Positions 1-11,681 of a DNA stretch of 64,000 nt are shown here, in pieces. Under the pieces are notes generated by a model. It was not told the DNA's origin. It made no database searches and worked only from the letters and a program-made list of their open reading frames with translations. Position 1 is the stretch's first letter. Each line of letters opens with the position of its first letter. Made by a program: the position numbers and the translations under genes. The DNA comes from Penelope pileata (taxonomy: Eukaryota; Chordata; Aves; Galliformes; Cracidae): assembly GCA_013396635.1 (NCBI GenBank), contig WBMW01005527.1, positions 1,351,540 to 1,415,539 of the forward strand, written 5' to 3'.

Positions 1-390
1 AGAGCACGAGCAAATAGCAGCAGTATTTGAGTGACCTCTCTGTAGGATATCCGGAGAGAATGAGCACTCCGCCTTACAGGATACTGTGGGGAAGCAAGTG
101 AGTCGTCATGAAGTATGTGAATGAAAATGAATATAGTGAAATATGAATATCGTGCAAATCTTCTACCTGTTATCTTTCTGTGAACAGCAGATCTCTAAAA
201 ATTAATATTCTCAAATGTTTTAAGTCCAGATATTACTGTATTATCATTCAGTCTGTCATCAGACCTTACTTGCATGTTTTTATCTAAGGAATTTGAGCGC
301 GTTCTCTGCTTTTTTAAAAATCATGATTATCAAAATGGGTTTGTTTTACGCTCTTGGGGCAAGGATTTGATTTTTAGGTGAATTTTTTAA

Positions 391-440
391 AGTTAAGCTA
401 GATGATAGTCCCTTCCAACTCAAGCCATTCTATGATTTTA
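391..440 (+). repeat. CR1 LINE extreme 3' tail (remnant)
   Basis: The sequence reads like the last ~45 bases of an avian CR1: an 'agctagatgat' stretch, then 'cccttccaact' and the terminal 'CCATTCTATGAT'. CR1 copies are typically cut short at their 5' end by incomplete reverse transcription, and this one keeps only the tail. It has no coding content. The 5' limit is uncertain by about 10 bases. Confidence 0.75.
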
Positions 441-1210
441 AAACATGTTCAAGATTTCTGTGTTTTGACAATTTAGACACTTCAATTTGTCATTCATGTG
501 TGTCATAACTAGTATTTTATATCTGTAAAAGTGATTGATCTAAGGCACAAACGCAAGTGATTTGTTGTTTATGAAGTAGCTTGTTTGGAATTCATATACA
601 ATTCTGCTTTTTATTTGCTAAGATTAGGGAAATAAGCTTACTGTCATTCTACGAGTTCTCCCATGTTCATGTTGCACTAGCACCAAGAAAATAAGATTTC
701 TGTTTCATTGCATTATCAAATTGTATCATACTTCACAAGCTTGTGCAAAAAAACTGTTGTGCTGATACTTACATGATGGTTGACTGTTTTGTTGTTCTTT
801 TTTGTTGTTTTTCTTCTCTGCTTAGATCAGACTGTGTGCCATTTGAATTAGCATGTGTATCGCTGAGTTTAATGTACTTACTTCATCTTAAATTCTTGCT
901 TCACCGTCAGCTAATAGCATTAGCTAAAAGCATGAGTAATTCTATAACAGAATGAAAATGTATTTCGTCCTGCTTTAGAAAGAGGAACAACATCTAAAAG
1001 CAGCAACAGTCTTCATGTACTTCTACTTCTCTGGAAACTTTTGATTCTATGGTTTGGAACTAGATTTACCAGCAATGGAGCGGGCATGGAAATCAAAAGT
1101 GTCTTTGGGAAATAATAAGTTTTCAGTAGTTCTCTATTTCAGAAGTAATTTGAAATCTCTAGGAACGTTCTGAGTAATTGTAATTAGTGTTATATTCATG
1201 TTGAAACAAC

Positions 1211-1226
1211 TTTTTTTTTTTTTTTT
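1211..1226. repeat. Poly-T homopolymer
   Basis: A run of 16 T is followed by GAATTT. It has no target-site duplication or retroposed body that I can recognise, so it is called a simple homopolymer. Confidence 0.9.
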
Positions 1227-2376
1227 GAATTTATGGGAATCTGCAGCATTAAAAGTAAGCAAGTTCAAAAGAAAAATGAAGTCTTCAAAGTCTTGGAGAC
1301 TGTTTTCATCTTTTTAAAGGTTTCTTATTTTTTTTATCCAGGTTCAGGATGGAGAAAATATTTCATATATCAAAAAAAATAAGAGACAGGAAAAATATTC
1401 CTTGTTAATCTTTGACGACATTATTAATAATCTCATCATTTCTAATGCTGCACATATGAAATCATATGACAGAGAATACTGTGGCAAGCAACATCAGGGA
1501 GAGTTTGGTGCTATGGCAATTGCTTCCAGTTAAAGTGATTGCTGTGCATCTACATTTCAGTTACTATATTGTTATGTAACGTATGAGTGCGTAAATGGTT
1601 TCTCTGAACTCACCTGGAACCTTTAGTAAGATGCAGAGAACGTTAGGGTAACTGCCTTCATTCAATCTCACATTAAGGATGAACTGTAGTTAGTAGGACA
1701 AAAGTGTATTGGCTCCATATGACCAACAGAGACTTGTCAAAAGATGTCAGGACTTTATCGTAGAACTGGGAATATAGGAAAACACTTGTTGAAACATGTT
1801 TAAGTCTCACAAAAAGGATACCCTGGGTTTTGGGTGTACTGAACTGTGAGCTCTGTGGCTGTGCTTTGTTATCCTGTTCCAGGTGTGACAGTAGATGGCA
1901 AGCCAGGGTTGGGACTCAGCACAAATTCCTCTGTCAAGGCTTATATGAAAATAGTGAAGGTGATGGTTTGAAGGGGAGGGAGAGTGACACATTTGTGTTC
2001 TATGCTGCTGCTTATTTGTCTGCAAATGTCAGAAAGCCAGAATCCTCCCTATGATATTACATTCTTATGATCTTATCCTGCCAGAGCAATGTCTGTGTGT
2101 GTCCACGAGCACTGCGTGTTTCTTCAGTAACAGAGGGTACAGACAGATAATGGCAAGCAGTCAAATCCCCTTGGCTTGCTTATTTGCTGCTTGTTAGCTG
2201 ATAACTGACCATGCGTGTGTTCCTAGCCCACTGAAGCTGCAAAGCAGAAATTGGTCATGTATACTGTCTTCAGCATAAATTCAAGTCTTTCAGTTTTGCT
2301 CTGAGCCAAGTGAAAGTGGTTTAATGGAGTCCAAAATGCATGTCCAGAATACATTGTTCCATCATTCCTAGATAGC

Positions 2377-2394
2377 TTTTTTTTTTTTTTTTTT
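2377..2394. repeat. Poly-T homopolymer
   Basis: A run of 18 T follows GATAGC. No transposon body is recognisable on either side. Confidence 0.9.
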
Positions 2395-4118
2395 CCTTAA
2401 TGCTCCTGAGCTTCTTGCTGATGTCATAAGATGGCATTAGTCTTCTGTGGGCAAAAGAAACCAAATAATTCAGGTAAACAAAAAGTTTACGAGTAATAAG
2501 GTCAGGAACAATACTGTCAGGAGCCCTATCTTCCCTTTGTGTTCAGACAAAGTACTGCTGCTGTGGTTCATATTAGGGGGCAATGGTTCTCTTTTTTGTT
2601 AGATTGGTAGTTAAATAACTCTCAAAACCTGGCATATTTTCCTTTCTGTGAATTGACTTTACCCTTGCTGAGTTTCTTCTGTCTTCACTCTGCACAACCC
2701 TTTTCATTGCTGTACAAATGATTCCCTATAATGCTGTATAACAATCCGTTTTTATTTTTACCTTTTCAGTTTTCTCTAATTTTTAGGTTTTTCTATATAA
2801 TTTGAGAAGTGCTTTATGTGGGCCTTTTTCATGGAATATGAAGAGAAAGCAATGGTGAAGTCATCGGTCAATCTGAGAGAGTTATTGCAGTGAATAGTAA
2901 ACTAGCCAAGAATGGCGATTTGAAAGAACTGAAAATACGAATAGCTTGGTAGGATGGTTTCAACAAGAGATATTAAAGGAGGAGATAGGGAATGATAAGA
3001 TATTTAAACACTCCAAAACCAGCCTAATTTGGTGATTTACCTAAAATTTAGAAAAGTTTAATGGAGCTCTACTTTAGAAAAGTAGTTTCTAATTTAAAAC
3101 TCAACTAATTTCTCAAAGGCTTACTTCAACAATAAAATCAGGAGGAGAGGGCACTAGAAAAGAGAAATGAACACCCTTAATATATAGCTTAAGCAAAGCT
3201 TGTTTAAATATATATAATGCATATGTAATAGTTATGTGTGCATATCAAATATTTTTTATATATATAAAATAAATTTGAATGTATTTTGCTTAAATTGTCA
3301 GTGCATTTTGTTACCACCTGTTTTGGTCATTGTCTAGTTTGAGAAACAGCTATGTTGTGTTGTAGTTGAGCAGTCCATGGTCAATGCAATTTTTAATACA
3401 TTGTGTAGCGTGATTTTGGTCATTGTAGATGAAAGTATCACAGCAGAATTACAAATGTAGAAAGGCCAGGTTATGTAGAATCATGATGCTCACCAGCTCA
3501 CATGAGCTTGCTCTGCAGCTTCCTAGTGTATGGCACGTGCCTGTGTAAAAGAGTTTGAAGAATCCTCTCTGTATGTATCTTCTGGAGTCACATTCTTTCA
3601 TCATTTGTTTTTCTTTGTTTATCTTCTTTCTCTTAGTTGTACTTAGTGGTGTGCTCCCAGGTAGAACTTCAGGATAAATTCCTGCAGCGTCTAGCTTCAA
3701 AGCCTTCTGAAGGAGCTTTCTTTTCAATTCTTGTCTCTTCCTTAGCTTCCTGAAAGAGAGGTGTTGTACATTTGTCTTAGTAGAGTGTTCGCAAAATGTT
3801 GAGACAATCTTTTTTCCTCTATATCTTTTGTATTCATCTATCCAGTCAATGAGAACCCTTTAGTCTAGAAAATCATTTTTGTGTGAACTTACAGCGTCTG
3901 ACAGCTCCAGTTTAGCACTGCTAGAGCTTTTAGTCACTGCCTTATTTGTAACATAGCTTTCTGGTCTCCAGTCACAAAAGGACTCATACTCATTGTCTCA
4001 TGAGGAATTTTTTTCAGTATGAAATCACAGTTTGTGCTATGCTATTTGCCCATCATTTATAAAAGCAATAATTAACGTACCTTTTAAAAACCTCTATGTT
4101 ATGCTGTTAATTGAGTGA

Positions 4119-4141
4119 ATATATATATATGTATATATATA
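4119..4141. repeat. (AT)n microsatellite
   Basis: Alternating AT is interrupted once by a G (ATATATGTATAT) and followed by a short AGAGAG. It is likely length-polymorphic. Confidence 0.85.
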
Positions 4142-4904
4142 GAGAGAACAATTTTGTCTTTCTTCTTAACAAACTGAATGACTCTATATTTTCTTTTTCT
4201 TTGTTATAAACAGCAGGCACCATAAATTCAGTATTTGGTTGTGAAACAGTGCCTGTCGTGTATAACACATAGCAAAGGTGAAGAAGACTTCAGAATAATT
4301 TTCTTGCTTTTCACATTTAATTTTTCAGTTGTTGCTTTAAAAAGCATCTCAGACAGTAGGTATTCTCAAGGGCTTGTTGGGCTTCTTTGCTGGTTTAATA
4401 GTGATCGTGACACTTGTAAAGTGCGGCACTGAGAGAATTAGTGAACTTAGAATGAAGGAAGGAAGGAATGATCAATTATTCACCACACGCCATCAACTAC
4501 AAGAAGCAGGACGGCTGCCTGTCTCTCTCCTTTTCTTTCCTCTGCATACACAAACTCAGCTTATGCTATTTGTGCAATTACATTATTTTCATTCAAACAA
4601 TCTCTAGAGAAACCTGTTTATTTGAGTCTGCTGGAGCATTCATCATTAGGGTACTGCATCAAGTGTCCTTGACATTCATTGCTCCATGCCTCCTGCATCT
4701 TCCTCTTTAATTATGTTAATACTTCTGACAAAGCAACAGAAAGATCTGTCTGATTTCTCTAAAAAGAGTACACTGAACCCTAATGTGATCACTCATGGAT
4801 TGTTTTTGAACTATATTTCTTCCTTTTTCTCCAAACTTTTGCACTTAAATCTGGTTTTCATGAGTATATGAGCTTTCAGGTTTTTACGTGAAAGTAAGAT
4901 AAAG

Positions 4905-5040
4905 TCACAGGGATCTGGCCATGGGGCGGCTGCTGCTCGGGGGGTTTGCTGGGCATTGGAGGGGGGTGGTGAGACCTTGAGTTGCTGGCAGTGTCTGTTG
5001 GTGGGCGGTTGTATTGTTGCTATGCATTGGTCTGTAGATG
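4905..5040. other. G-rich patch with four G-runs
   Basis: A local rise in GC content lies within AT-rich surroundings. Runs of G occur at 4923-4926, 4939-4944, 4951-4953 and 4961-4966, separated by 12, 6 and 7 bases. That is close to a G-quadruplex pattern, but the first loop is longer than the usual limit of 7. I recognise no repeat family or coding frame here. Its origin is unknown: it could be a decayed GC-rich mobile element or a regulatory element. Confidence 0.5.
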
Positions 5041-6300
5041 GTGAGTGACTGCTTTATGGAGATACATATGTCTAATTGTCATTGCATATTTGTTTCCAGT
5101 TTCCTTTTCTGTCTTAGTCTTGATCTCAACCCACAAATTCTATTTTGTTTCCAATTCTCTCTCTCATCCCACTTAGGAGGTGTGAGCAAATGGCTATGTG
5201 ATGTTTGTCTGGTTGCCAGGTTAAACCACAGCAATCATGTAGTGTGTCCTTCGTGAACCCCTTAGTCAATAGTCAGTATTTCAACCACTGATGAGAACAT
5301 TACGGAGCAGTAGTCCTGTTGAAAGGGAAGTACAGGAAATGTCATCTTGATGACCTTCGTGTAAGAATTTGGAGATCAAAATTCCAACGTTTTAGCTTGC
5401 AGTAGCAATGCACATAGCTTTAAACACTTGCTACAAACACACCTTGTGCAAATGTGTATTTTGCTTTCTGTAACGCCGTGTGTTTTGCAAGCATCTAATG
5501 GATCTTCTATGTGTAAAATTACGTTGTGATTGTAAGATACAACATAGATGTGTGCATGACCTTCCCTAAGATGAAGTGGCTAAAGACCTCCTGGATCGAT
5601 AGGCAGAAAGAGATCCCTCAGAGAACTTGTTCAAGGCCTGATGTTTACCTTGCATATATATTAAGCAGGATAAGAGAACCCTCGTAACTGCTGATCTTTC
5701 CTCCTGAAATGATGGTTAAGTAGTTATGCTGAGCTCTCACTTGCTTAGTATCGTCACAGAAAGGAGATACCTGTGCAGTTATTGCATTTTGTTCTTCCTA
5801 CTAGCTGGAGGTAATGACTTAGTTTTTCTTGTTCGGTTTGTCGATGATGCCTATTTTTTTCCAGTGTTCTTCATCCCTTTTCTCCTTTTTTCAGTATATA
5901 TTAAATCTAAACACACACACAAAAAAGTCTTTTAAGATACTCATTTATATTGAAATCTAAAATAAAAGAGAATTGCAATATCAGGATTTCTATGTTGCTT
6001 GTGAATGTACTTAAACTACTTTGCTTTAGGATTTTTTTCATGTACTTATGTTATCACAGTAGCATTTCATACTGTAACATCCATGGATAGAGCACTGGCC
6101 ATATTTGTCCTGTTACTGTGAAGCGATGGGAACGTTTCGAAATAGAAATGATCTTAATTCAATACATTTCATCTGATCATCTGTTTTGACATGAATAATT
6201 AGAGGTTCAAAAGTGTGGTCCTCTGAGAGTACCAAGTATACTGTGATTAAAAACTGACAAACAGCATCATTTATTTGTGTTCTGCACATTAGAACAATGT

Positions 6301-6603
6301 GGGAGGTGAAGGGATGAGGCCAGACACTTTTCAGTGGTCTGTGGGGACAGGACAAGGGGAAACAGCCACAAAGTGGAGCATAGGAAGTTCCGCACCAACA
6401 TGAGAAAGAACTCCTTCATGGTGCGGGTGACAGAGCCCTGGCACAGGCTGCCCAGGGAGGGGTGGAGTCTCCTCTGGAGAAATTCCAGACCTGTCTGGAC
6501 GCCCACCTGTGTGCCCTGCTGTAGGGAGCTGCTTTGGCAGGGGGTTGGGCTCGATGACCTCTAGAGGTCCCTTCCAACTCCTGTGATTCTGTGATTCTGT
6601 GAT
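6301..6603 (+). repeat. CR1 LINE 3' end, 5'-truncated
   Basis: This matches the end of CR1 ORF2 plus the 3' UTR. It has the conserved 'ttttcagtgg ... acaggacaag' stretch, the 'aggctgcccaggga' segment, 'ttggcagggggttggg' and 'gaggtcccttccaactcc', and it ends in a short run of GTGATTCT units, the CR1 3' hallmark. CR1 is a non-LTR retrotransposon whose reverse transcription starts at this tail. The coding frame is broken and no functional protein remains. An antisense open frame over this region is incidental. Confidence 0.92.
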
Positions 6604-7202
6604 AAGGAAAAGTAAAGCCAGTATCTGTTGTGAAACTAGAGAATAAAATACCATCCTCCTTGCTTTTGGTCCTGTGCCTTCAACTGTAGAGTAGTCTTCT
6701 ATTGGTGACATCAGAGATAATTAATGAATTGATGTAAAATATGGTATACATTTTTGGTAACATTTGTTTAAGGGATAGCTGGGAATGAGCAGAGAGGAGT
6801 GTACATCTGTCGTCGCTTTTCTCATCAACTTACTTCATACATTGCTATGCACTGCCTCTAATTTTATGTGAGATTAATTCCTAGTATTTGCTGACATGTC
6901 TGTGATTCTCACAACAGAATGAAACAGATATTAACAGAAATGGTTTATTGTGTGGTAATGTTCTTAGGAGCCCTGATCGTTTATTATAGTACATAACTCT
7001 TAGTACGGATATTAGCTTAAAAAATGAAGTCAGTGTTTGTATTTTTCAGTTGATGCCATACTTAGCAAGAGATGTCAGGGATAAATTGATTTCTGATCCT
7101 TGACTTGTGTGGATCAGTAACCATTGCTGTAAAATGCCTCAGGTAATATTTACAATGCAGAGAAATACAGAAAACTGTTGGGATGCTACTGCATATGAAT
7201 TG

Positions 7203-7261
7203 CAGATCTTTTTTTTTTTTTTNNNNNNNNNNNNNNNNNNNNNNNNNNNNNTTTTTTTTTT
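7203..7261. other. Assembly gap (29 N) inside a poly-T tract
   Basis: Bases 7223-7251 are N. T-runs abut both sides (about 14 before, 10 after). The gap probably reflects a long homopolymer that could not be assembled, and the true length is unknown. Any open frame through it is an artefact. Confidence 0.95.
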
Positions 7262-8234
7262 GGCAAAGACTATTTAATGGGTCACAACAGCAAACTGTAG
7301 TCTGTAAATTGTCATATCTATCAACAGGTGCTAACTTTTTGGCTTGTTTATTTTACCCTCTACAGTGCTGAAACAAGAATTTATCAAGCAATACTGATAT
7401 GGAGAGTGTTAGAACTCGTCTGCTTTTCCTTTGAAGGAAATATTTTGAAAGCAATTTTAAAGGTTTATGCTACCCCTTAGAGGTAAATGAAAGGATGCAG
7501 TGCAGATTAACAAAAAGATGTTCTGTAGTGATTTTCCCCTTAGAAATGTCCTTTTCTTGTTGCTCTGTTCCTTATGCCTTCTCTATTGATCTAATGGGGA
7601 TGTGATTATTCAGTGAAGTTCATTTTATTGGTGTTATTGCCTGCTTTGCACATGTGGTGAGCTGTGTTTTAAATAGTAAATTATAATCCAGCAATTTTTT
7701 CAATCATTTCAGGATTTTTAACAAAGAAAGTGTTGCTAAAATGTACATATTTCTCTGAAAGAAATCTGGCAAGAGGTGAAAGTGTTTAAAACAGCAGCAA
7801 ATCTTCAAGTAGGAGTGGGGCTTAGTGCTGCTGGCTACTTAAGACCACTTCTACGCCGACTTTCTGATAGTAGAGATCTGGTTTAAAACAACTGGGAATG
7901 TCGAAGTGGAGATTAAACCTTTGGATGTGGAAATGCTTTAGAAACATGAAAAATGAAACCATTAAGCTGTAAATCCTTTTGATGCTATCATAGCAGTTAG
8001 TAAAATCTAAACTGAAAATATGTTTAGTTTGTTTCCACGTTTAACCCCAATTACCCTTTGCCAGGGTATTCTTTTTAACATTCAATTCCTCATCTCGCTT
8101 TTTAGATTCTGTAAGCTTTATTTTTCCCCCACAACATAAATTGCAGCAGGTGCACAGAATTGAACACATTACAATTAAATGTAATCAAATATTTTAGGCA
8201 CTAATGAACAGCTCCAGGAAAACAAGTCAAAAGG

Positions 8235-8254
8235 AAAAAAAAAAAAAAAAAAAA
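8235..8254. repeat. Poly-A homopolymer
   Basis: A run of 20 A is preceded by AAGG. No upstream retroposon body was recognised. Confidence 0.9.
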
Positions 8255-8439
8255 GCCTTCAAGTGAGTGGATTTTCAAACACCCAAGGCACCATAGGGCC
8301 AATTAAGGGAGTCAGACACCAGGACACATACTCGCATTAATTATCTTTGAGTTCAGGGAAATAAAAAAATAAAAGCAACAATTATCATAATAAATCTCCA
8401 CATACTGCTTGTAAGTTGTGCTAATCTACAAAACACCTG

Positions 8440-8640
8440 GGTTTCGGAGACTTAAGGCATGAAAGTGAATACTTGATCGGTGAGTACCGACCTCACACAG
8501 CTCATAGGATGTGCAGCTTTGCTGCAATCTGCTGGTCAGAGTGGGGCTGAGGCGGGGGTCCTGACCCCTGCAGCTGTATTCGGTACAGCTCCCACATAAA
8601 GCACTGCAGATCAGGTTCAGACTGGACAGTTTCAAACTCT
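8440..8640. other. Moderately GC-rich block, origin unknown
   Basis: This block has more GC than its surroundings and contains several CTGCAG and CAGCTG-like words. On the minus strand a 69-codon frame (8426-8635) crosses it, with no domain I recognise. It could be an old unclassified repeat, a conserved non-coding element or a lone exon; nothing in the sequence decides. Confidence 0.35.
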
Positions 8641-10632
8641 GTGCTGCTGAGAATGTAGATTCTCCCTCCCTCCTCTCTCCTTCATTCTCATTCTGTTATT
8701 ACACCCGTAATGGAAATGTTCACAGTGGGAGTATCAATCTCAATCTATTCTAAATACCTATCAGTCCAACTATTCCTCCTTTCTCTGAACTCAGAAGGAA
8801 TCAAACTAAAAGAAGAAATATTTTGTGTATATCGTAGGAGTTTCATTAAATGTGTGGATGGAAAGAAAAGCAAGAAATGTACAAAGCTAGAGGGATTTAA
8901 AAAAAAAAAAGCTTTAAAACTGAACTTTGGATACTTGATCCAACTTCAAGCTGATCACACTGAAAATGTAGGAGAATGGTGTACTATGTTTTACAATGTT
9001 GATTTTATTCCAGCATTAGGTAAAAATAATATCTGCAGTGGTTTTCATTGAATCATTTTGTGGCTGTACAGTTGCATCTGGAAGGCAAATGTCATTCACC
9101 TCAAGCTCCACAAAATGTATACCATAAAAAAATGCCCTACATGTTCAAGATTAAGTTTAATTTTGTCATTAATATGATGCTTTAATAATAATCAGTCTTG
9201 ATTAGTCTGTACTGAAACAGGAAAAATGAAGGCAATTTATTTACCCACTATTTCCTTCTCCTCCGTATCTGATGCCAAGGCAAGGCAGGTCATTCAGGTA
9301 CTAATGGATTCTAATCGTCATTTCAATTTACAATATATTTACCTTCAATAAAGTAGTACTTAAAATGAATGAAATTAATAAAAATAAGTGAGTTTTCCAT
9401 TTAGTCCTTCTAATCAACTCCTTGTTGATCAATATATTTGAGACAAACATTTCCTTTCAATAGCACATATGTATACGTGGAAGAAATTGATACCTCGTAC
9501 ATCAAAGCAACTCATTTTTAAGCTCAGAGCTTCTATGGTTCTTTTCCAGTGACCATTCTTTGAGACTTAAAATGGACAACACACTTTGGGATGCGAATGC
9601 TAAAATATTCATGATACTGAAATAAGCCCAAAATCATGGATGTTTTACTGTTATGTAATAACATGTAGTCGTAAACTTATTTTTATTTTTTATTCTGATA
9701 CTATTATACTCAGAAAAGCACTGCTTTCCAGATACCCTTTTTAGCAAACTGGAATTTTTTTTTTTTCAATAGTCTATAGCTTTGTGGCTGGGAAAATTCT
9801 GATGGGAATTATTTGAGGCTTTAGATCCTCTGACATGAGGAAGGAAACTGAACTCAGCCTTCTCTATCTCACTTGATGAGTACTTGAACTGTAAATGGAG
9901 AGAGCAATCATTCTTACCACTTCAAGGAAAGTGTGTCCTCTACTTAGTGTTTGCAAAACTCTTCCTGCAAAACCTGGCTTCAAACTGTGAGCTAAATGGG
10001 AGGAAAAAAACGCTAAATAATATTTAGTGTGAGCTAAAGCCAGATGATGAGATTTAAAGGAATACTATCGCTGAAGTATTTGTAGAAAGAGTTAAGCCTC
10101 ACCAGCTCACTCAACATGCAGTCTTGTAAAGCTCCCTGCTCAGGGTGTGAGATTTGGGGATACTTTGATTATTCTGAATGATGTAAGAATTCACATGGTT
10201 TAACTGCCTCTGGCTTTTGGTTTATTTAGGAAGAAATATCCACATGAAAGATTACTCAGTGTAGAAACAAGCAAAAAGAAACCATGAGGAAGATTCTGCC
10301 TTGTCTCTAGTGTATTGCATCTATTTCTGTTAACAAGATTAGAGTTTATATCCATCCCTTGATTACACTTCAGTTTAAATACTTTTTCACACTTTGCAAA
10401 TACTTAATTATGTCTTATAAAATTCCTGTATTGTTTCTAAAGAATATAACTTTTTAAAATAAAAACACAACAGATGTAACCTAACCTTGAGATTTTGAAA
10501 GATGTCTTGAGTTTTCCTCTCTTTTCACAGGCTCAGATAATCAACAGAACAGATGCAGATTTTGTACTGATACAGGAACAAGGTCTATCTCTAGTCCTTA
10601 CTTCCCTGTTTTGAGATGTTAACATGATAAAC

Positions 10633-11170
10633 AATCATAGAATCATAGAATGGTTCAGGTTGGAAGGGACCTTAGAGATCACCTTCTTCCAAACCCCCTG
10701 CCATGGGCAAGGACACCTCCCACTAGACCAGGTTGCCCAAAGCCCCATCCAGCCTGGCTTTGAATACTTCCAGGGAGGGGGCATCAACGACTTCTCTGGG
10801 CAACCTGTTCCAGTGTCTCACCACCCTCACAGTGAAGAATTTCTTCCTTATATCTAGTCTAAATCTACCCTCTTCCAGTTTATAACCATTACCCCTTGTC
10901 CTGTCATTATCTATCCTTGTAAAAAGCCCCTCCCCAGCTTTCCTGTAGGCCCCTTCAGGTCCTGGAAGGCTGCTGTCAGGTCCCCCCGCAGCCTTCTCTT
11001 CTCCAGGCTGAAGAGTCCCAACTCTCTCAGCCTGTCCTCGTAGGGGAGGTGCTCCAGCCCTCTGATCATCCTCGTGGCCTCCTCTGGACCCGCTCCAACA
11101 GCTCCACATCCTTCTTGTGTTGGGGGCCCCAGAACTGGACACAATACTCCAGATGAGGTCTCACGAGAGC
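10633..11170 (-). repeat. CR1 LINE 3' portion (decayed ORF2 C-terminus + 3' UTR)
   Basis: In plus-strand reading it begins with the inverted CR1 tail (AATCATAGAATCATAGAAT) and 'ggttggaagggacc'. Translated on the minus strand it shows the conserved C-terminal part of CR1 ORF2, including RTRGNGYKLEEGRFRLD and RHWNRLPREVVDAPSLEVFK. Just upstream, pieces such as GAPNTRRMW and LEHLPYEDRLRELGLFSLE appear in other frames, so indels have broken the reading frame. The reverse transcriptase core and endonuclease are absent because of 5' truncation. It is a dead copy that keeps about 540 bases. Confidence 0.95.
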
Positions 11171-11654
11171 AAACATAGCAAAATACTCTAGAATTAACTG
11201 AGTAGTTATTAGAATTCATATGTTTGATCATCATTTTAGGACTCAATATTTAGGCAAGATATGTGCTTGCATTTGAATCTCCATTTTCTTGTCTTTCCAT
11301 GCATGTTCAGGTTAAAAAAGAATGTCCCCCCCCAACCCCCATTTATGGTTCTAGGTATTTTAATTCCGTTCATGGCTCCTGAAGTTTTATATATATATGT
11401 ATTTTTACAGTTCCACATCACTTCTGTAACTCATTATCAGATAAAAGCCCGTAAGCTATTTAGCTCTTTATATGCAGGTGTAATATTACGAACACTGTTT
11501 TGTAGTTGATAGCATTAGTGTTTCAGTGCTGGAATTGATAGATACCACGTTGACGAGCATTTACTGTGGAGAGATCTTTATTAATAGTGTTCTGAAACAT
11601 AATGAAAAATCATAAATTTCTCACTCTGTTTGCTTTCATCTAGATTGCTGCAAA

Positions 11655-11681
11655 GCTTGAGCAAAGTTGTTTTGCTCAAGC
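11655..11681. other. Perfect hairpin, 11-bp stem, 5-nt loop
   Basis: GCTTGAGCAAA is followed by GTTGT and then TTTGCTCAAGC, a perfect inverted repeat. It is too short for a microRNA precursor. It is not followed by a T-run, and bacterial-style terminators would not be expected in this genome. Confidence 0.9.

Larger units (their letters stand above)
441..6300. other. Unique AT-rich DNA, no gene seen
   Basis: No recognisable protein, RNA gene or transposon was found here. The open frames are at most about 92 codons, show no domain and lie on both strands. The stretch carries poly-T runs at 1211-1226 (16 T) and 2377-2394 (18 T), an (AT)n patch near 4119-4141, AAGG triplets near 4452 and a G-rich patch near 4.9 kb listed separately. 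It could be intergenic or intronic. Confidence 0.6.
6604..10632. other. Unique AT-rich DNA with one assembly gap
   Basis: No gene was recognised. The stretch contains the N gap inside poly-T (7203-7261), poly-A at 8235-8254, a moderately GC-rich block at about 8440-8640, and an A-run near 8900. The 113-codon frame at 8710-9051 has no recognisable domain and runs through the poly-A run as a lysine stretch, so I do not call it a gene. Confidence 0.55.

Noticed and set aside
7183..7371. 62-codon frame crossing the N gap
   Set aside because: The frame passes through unknown bases and a poly-T run read as phenylalanine, so it has no value as a gene.
8710..9051. 113-codon plus-strand frame rich in lysine
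   Set aside because: No domain is recognised, and the lysine run comes from a poly-A stretch. There is no splice or start context that stands out.
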